Origin: Chloroflexota bacterium
GTDB taxonomy: Bacteria; Chloroflexota; Limnocylindria; Limnocylindrales; CSP1-4
Assembly (NCBI GenBank): GCA_025935655.1
Contig: JAICUV010000181.1
Coordinates: 1-6,995 of the forward strand
Direction of reading: 5' to 3'
Length of the DNA: 6,995 bases
Shown: piece after piece, positions 5,901 through 6,995 of the stretch
Numbering within the stretch: position 1 is the stretch's first letter
How the letters are laid out: the number at the start of each line of letters is the position of its first letter
The notes under the pieces: model-generated
Told to the model about the DNA's origin: nothing
Databases searched by the model: none
What the model saw: only the letters and a program-made list of their open reading frames with translations
Position numbers and translations under genes: made by a program

Positions 5901-6995
5901 GCACGAGCGGTTCGTGGCATGGGCGGAGCGGGAGAACGCCGAGCGCGGGCGCGGCACCGAGTTCGAGGAGATCCACGGCTACCACCTCGAGCAGGCGTAC
6001 CGCTACCGGATCGAGCTCGGCCCGCTGGACGCCGAGGGCCGGTCCATCGCCGAGCGTGCCTCGGCGAAGCTGTCGAACGCCGGCCGGCGCGCGATGAACC
6101 GGGGTGACTTCCCGGCCTCGGCGTCGCTGCTGAAGCGTGCCGCGGCCATCCTCCAGCCCGAGGATCCGCGGCGCCTCGACATCGTCTTCGACCTGGGCGA
6201 GATCCTCATCCAGCGCGGCGAGTTCGAAGAGGCCAGGGCCATCATCGACGAGGGGATGCGGGTCGCCGACGAGATCGGCGACGAGCGCCGCAAGGCGCGG
6301 ATGGTCATCAACGAGCTGATGCTCGAGCAGTACACCGGCAGCGGGAGCCTCGGCCAGCAGATCGACCAGGCTCGCGAGGTGATCGCCGTGCTGGAGCGGC
6401 ACGACGACAGCTTCGCCCTCGCCCGGGCCTGGAACGAGGTCGTGTTCCGCGAGATCACCCGCGGGCGCTACGCCGCCGCGACGGAGGCGTCCGACCGGCT
6501 GGTGGAGCACGCACGCCGGATCGACAGCGAGCGCCTCGCCGGGCAGGTCGCGCCGGCGATCGCCTACCTCATGGTGCACGGGGCGACCCCGGTGCCCGAG
6601 GGCATCAGGGGCTGCGGCGACGTGCTCGAGAGCGTGCGCGGCAACCGCAAGACCGAGGCGATCGTGCTCGGCGCCCTCGCGCAGCTCAAGGCGATGGAGG
6701 GCGCGTTCGACGAGGCGCGGTCGCTCGTGGACCGGGTGCGGGGCATCCTCACCGAGCTCCAGGCCAGGATCGACGCGAACGCCACGTCCGTTGAGGCGTC
6801 GCGCGTGGAGATCCGCGCCGGGCGGCTCGAGGTCGCGGCGGAGCTGCTGCGGGCCGACGAGGCGGCGCTCGCCGACCTCGAGGAGCAGTACCTGCGGTCG
6901 TCGATCACGGGGATCCTCGCGAACGTGCTCGCGCTCGAGGGCAAGTTCGAGGAGGCGGACCGGTACGCGGACCTCGCGCGAGAGCTGTCGGACGA
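2998..6995 (+). CDS. Zinc-ribbon class III nucleotide cyclase with STAND/AAA ATPase and TPR repeats (runs off the right edge)
   Basis: The frame is open for 1332 residues to the window end. Two zinc ribbons come first, each C-X2-C-X10-C-X2-C (Cys6/9/20/23 and 37/40/51/54). A Pro/Gly/Tyr region (about 80-225) and Pro/Ala linker (to about 395) follow. The class III cyclase domain (about 398-580) has metal-binding Asp408 (FSDLKGST) and Asp452 (EKYIGDAIM), Lys448 at the purine-specifying position, and Asn527/Arg531 (DAVNVAARLE) for the transition state. The second specifying position aligns with Leu520. The ATPase module has VGRD at 598-601, Walker A GEAGVGKS at 627-634, Walker B VVVCIED ending at Asp746, and NPLF at 834-837. 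TPR-like helices lie at about 1060-1095, 1222-1250 and 1302-1330. No membrane segment is seen, so it is cytosolic. Cyclase-ATPase-TPR order resembles mycobacterial Rv0386-type proteins and animal soluble adenylyl cyclase. It probably makes cAMP under control of the ATPase/TPR sensor. Confidence 0.93.
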   Translation, partial: MDVLHCPACGEENPARFRMCGYCGTSLLLPVVSSVPCPACGAENPTGFRFCGFCATPLDGSAHDQAGEHGASGHPLAPVGAVPPWAWAYRWAPWAPPPWGYGPPGYPPPGAYPPSGYPPQAYLPPGYTAPGYPPQPPYPQGGYPQPGYPPPVAYPPPVAYPPQGYAQPYPPQGYGAPGAPPPGYGTLPGAYPPQGYPQPYAPQPGYPPQPGGPGPQPYDPYAPPGLGGQPPATPAPPTEPARPVDPPPAAPTSTDTAPTTAPDPGAGPAAGAGTSEPAAAADLAPGPTHPPEAHAAPRAAADTAFPGFDDAPPPRPAPLRAPENDPMLDGGVGVVPGPEPAQPPPAHLQPQPAWASTAPPPPVPSPASPATPAAFPGYDAPTAEAAPRTAGPLPSSEVRKIVTIIFSDLKGSTALTERIDAEAINEVKERYFTSMAAEITRHGGKIEKYIGDAIMAVFGLPRAHEDDALRAVRAAHGMTQAMERLNKDLLEFYGVEIAARTGVNTGEVVANSDPDAEQRLATGDAVNVAARLEQAAPANEVLIGEVTYSLVRSYVDVEEVEPLELKGKAERVPAFRLLNVRDAAAMEAPVSAVGAVLVGRDAQLEQLRAGLREVASRGGARITTVLGEAGVGKSYLVDSFQNEVRTATTVLRGRCLPYGDGITFWPLVEVVRSAAGIVDDDTPAAAIEKIGATMENVAAAPEIRDRLASIAGLSSTRFPVTEIFWGVRKFLEALSARRPVVVCIEDVHNAEETFLDLLDHLLDATAPQSAVLIVATGRLAISEKRPAWSAKPSVTIIPMPALDAADTEKLVEVLLDGPVEPAVKSRVVASSEGNPLFVSQLVSMLVDKGLVHRHDDVWTASGDLAAAAVPPTIQALLAARLDDLTREERAVMEPASVIGLAFPQPAIEELVPGALRPSVPSLLRGLSRKQFIDRDAAGVTEDEVYRFRNLMIKDAVYGSLLKRARATMHERFVAWAERENAERGRGTEFEEIHGYHLEQAYRYRIELGPLDAEGRSIAERASAKLSNAGRRAMNRGDFPASASLLKRAAAILQPEDPRRLDIVFDLGEILIQRGEFEEARAIIDEGMRVADEIGDERRKARMVINELMLEQYTGSGSLGQQIDQAREVIAVLERHDDSFALARAWNEVVFREITRGRYAAATEASDRLVEHARRIDSERLAGQVAPAIAYLMVHGATPVPEGIRGCGDVLESVRGNRKTEAIVLGALAQLKAMEGAFDEARSLVDRVRGILTELQARIDANATSVEASRVEIRAGRLEVAAELLRADEAALADLEEQYLRSSITGILANVLALEGKFEEADRYADLARELSD
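3298..3660 (+). repeat. Degenerate Pro/Gly/Tyr repeat region in the cyclase gene
   Basis: Within the cyclase protein (residues 101-221) the sequence is built from variants of GYPP, PPGYPPQ and AYPPP. In the 120 residues from 3301 to 3660, 48 are Pro and 21 are Tyr. The segment is predicted to be disordered and sits between the zinc ribbons and the catalytic domain. Similar YPPQG-type tails are known from annexins and rhodopsins, where they are flexible and can self-associate; whether that applies here is unknown. Confidence 0.85.
3439..3483 (+). repeat. Exact 18-bp tandem repeat (two and a half copies)
   Basis: The unit TATCCGCCGCCCGTTGCG occurs at 3439-3456 and again without change at 3457-3474, followed by its first nine bases at 3475-3483. 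It encodes YPPPVA twice and then YPP. Exact identity including the synonymous positions points to recent slippage or unequal exchange inside the Pro/Gly/Tyr region. Confidence 0.9.

Noticed and set aside
2761..6579. A 1272-codon open frame on the minus strand opposite the cyclase gene
   Set aside because: Its product is Arg/Gly/Asp/His-rich low complexity with no recognisable domain, and the plus strand here encodes clear zinc ribbon, cyclase and ATPase motifs. Long antisense frames are expected in GC-rich genes.

Overview
This is a GC-rich, densely coded window (third codon positions mostly G or C, GTG starts on two of the four genes) from a high-GC bacterium. The multidomain cyclase with zinc ribbons, and the MFS/cyclic-nucleotide-domain fusion, would fit a Chloroflexota (Limnocylindria-like) or an actinobacterial genome. 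That assignment is a guess from style and architecture; no taxonomic marker gene is present.

Layout, left to right. Positions 1-928 hold a two-gene unit on the minus strand: a Crp/FNR-family regulator (227-928), translated first, then a GAF-domain protein whose start codon overlaps the regulator's stop codon (1-230, running off the left edge). A 157-base divergent intergenic region (929-1085) follows, with candidate back-to-back -10 elements and a 10-bp palindrome. On the plus strand, 1086-2918 encodes a 12-helix MFS transporter fused at its C terminus to a cyclic-nucleotide-binding domain. After a 79-base gap, 2998-6995 encodes the first 1332 residues of a very large protein that continues past the right edge. 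Its order is two zinc ribbons, a Pro/Gly/Tyr repeat region, a Pro/Ala linker, a class III nucleotide cyclase domain, a STAND/AAA-type ATPase module and TPR-like helical repeats.

Together the genes read as a cyclic-nucleotide signalling locus. One gene looks able to make a cyclic nucleotide, a transporter carries a binding domain with an apparently intact phosphate-binding cassette, and a Crp-like regulator has kept the CRP DNA-recognition residues but lost key cAMP contacts. The working hypothesis is that the cyclase, tuned by its ATPase/TPR part, makes a cyclic nucleotide that gates the neighbouring MFS protein directly, while the Crp-like protein responds to something else or binds the nucleotide differently. 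No mobile element, tRNA, rRNA or CRISPR array was seen.
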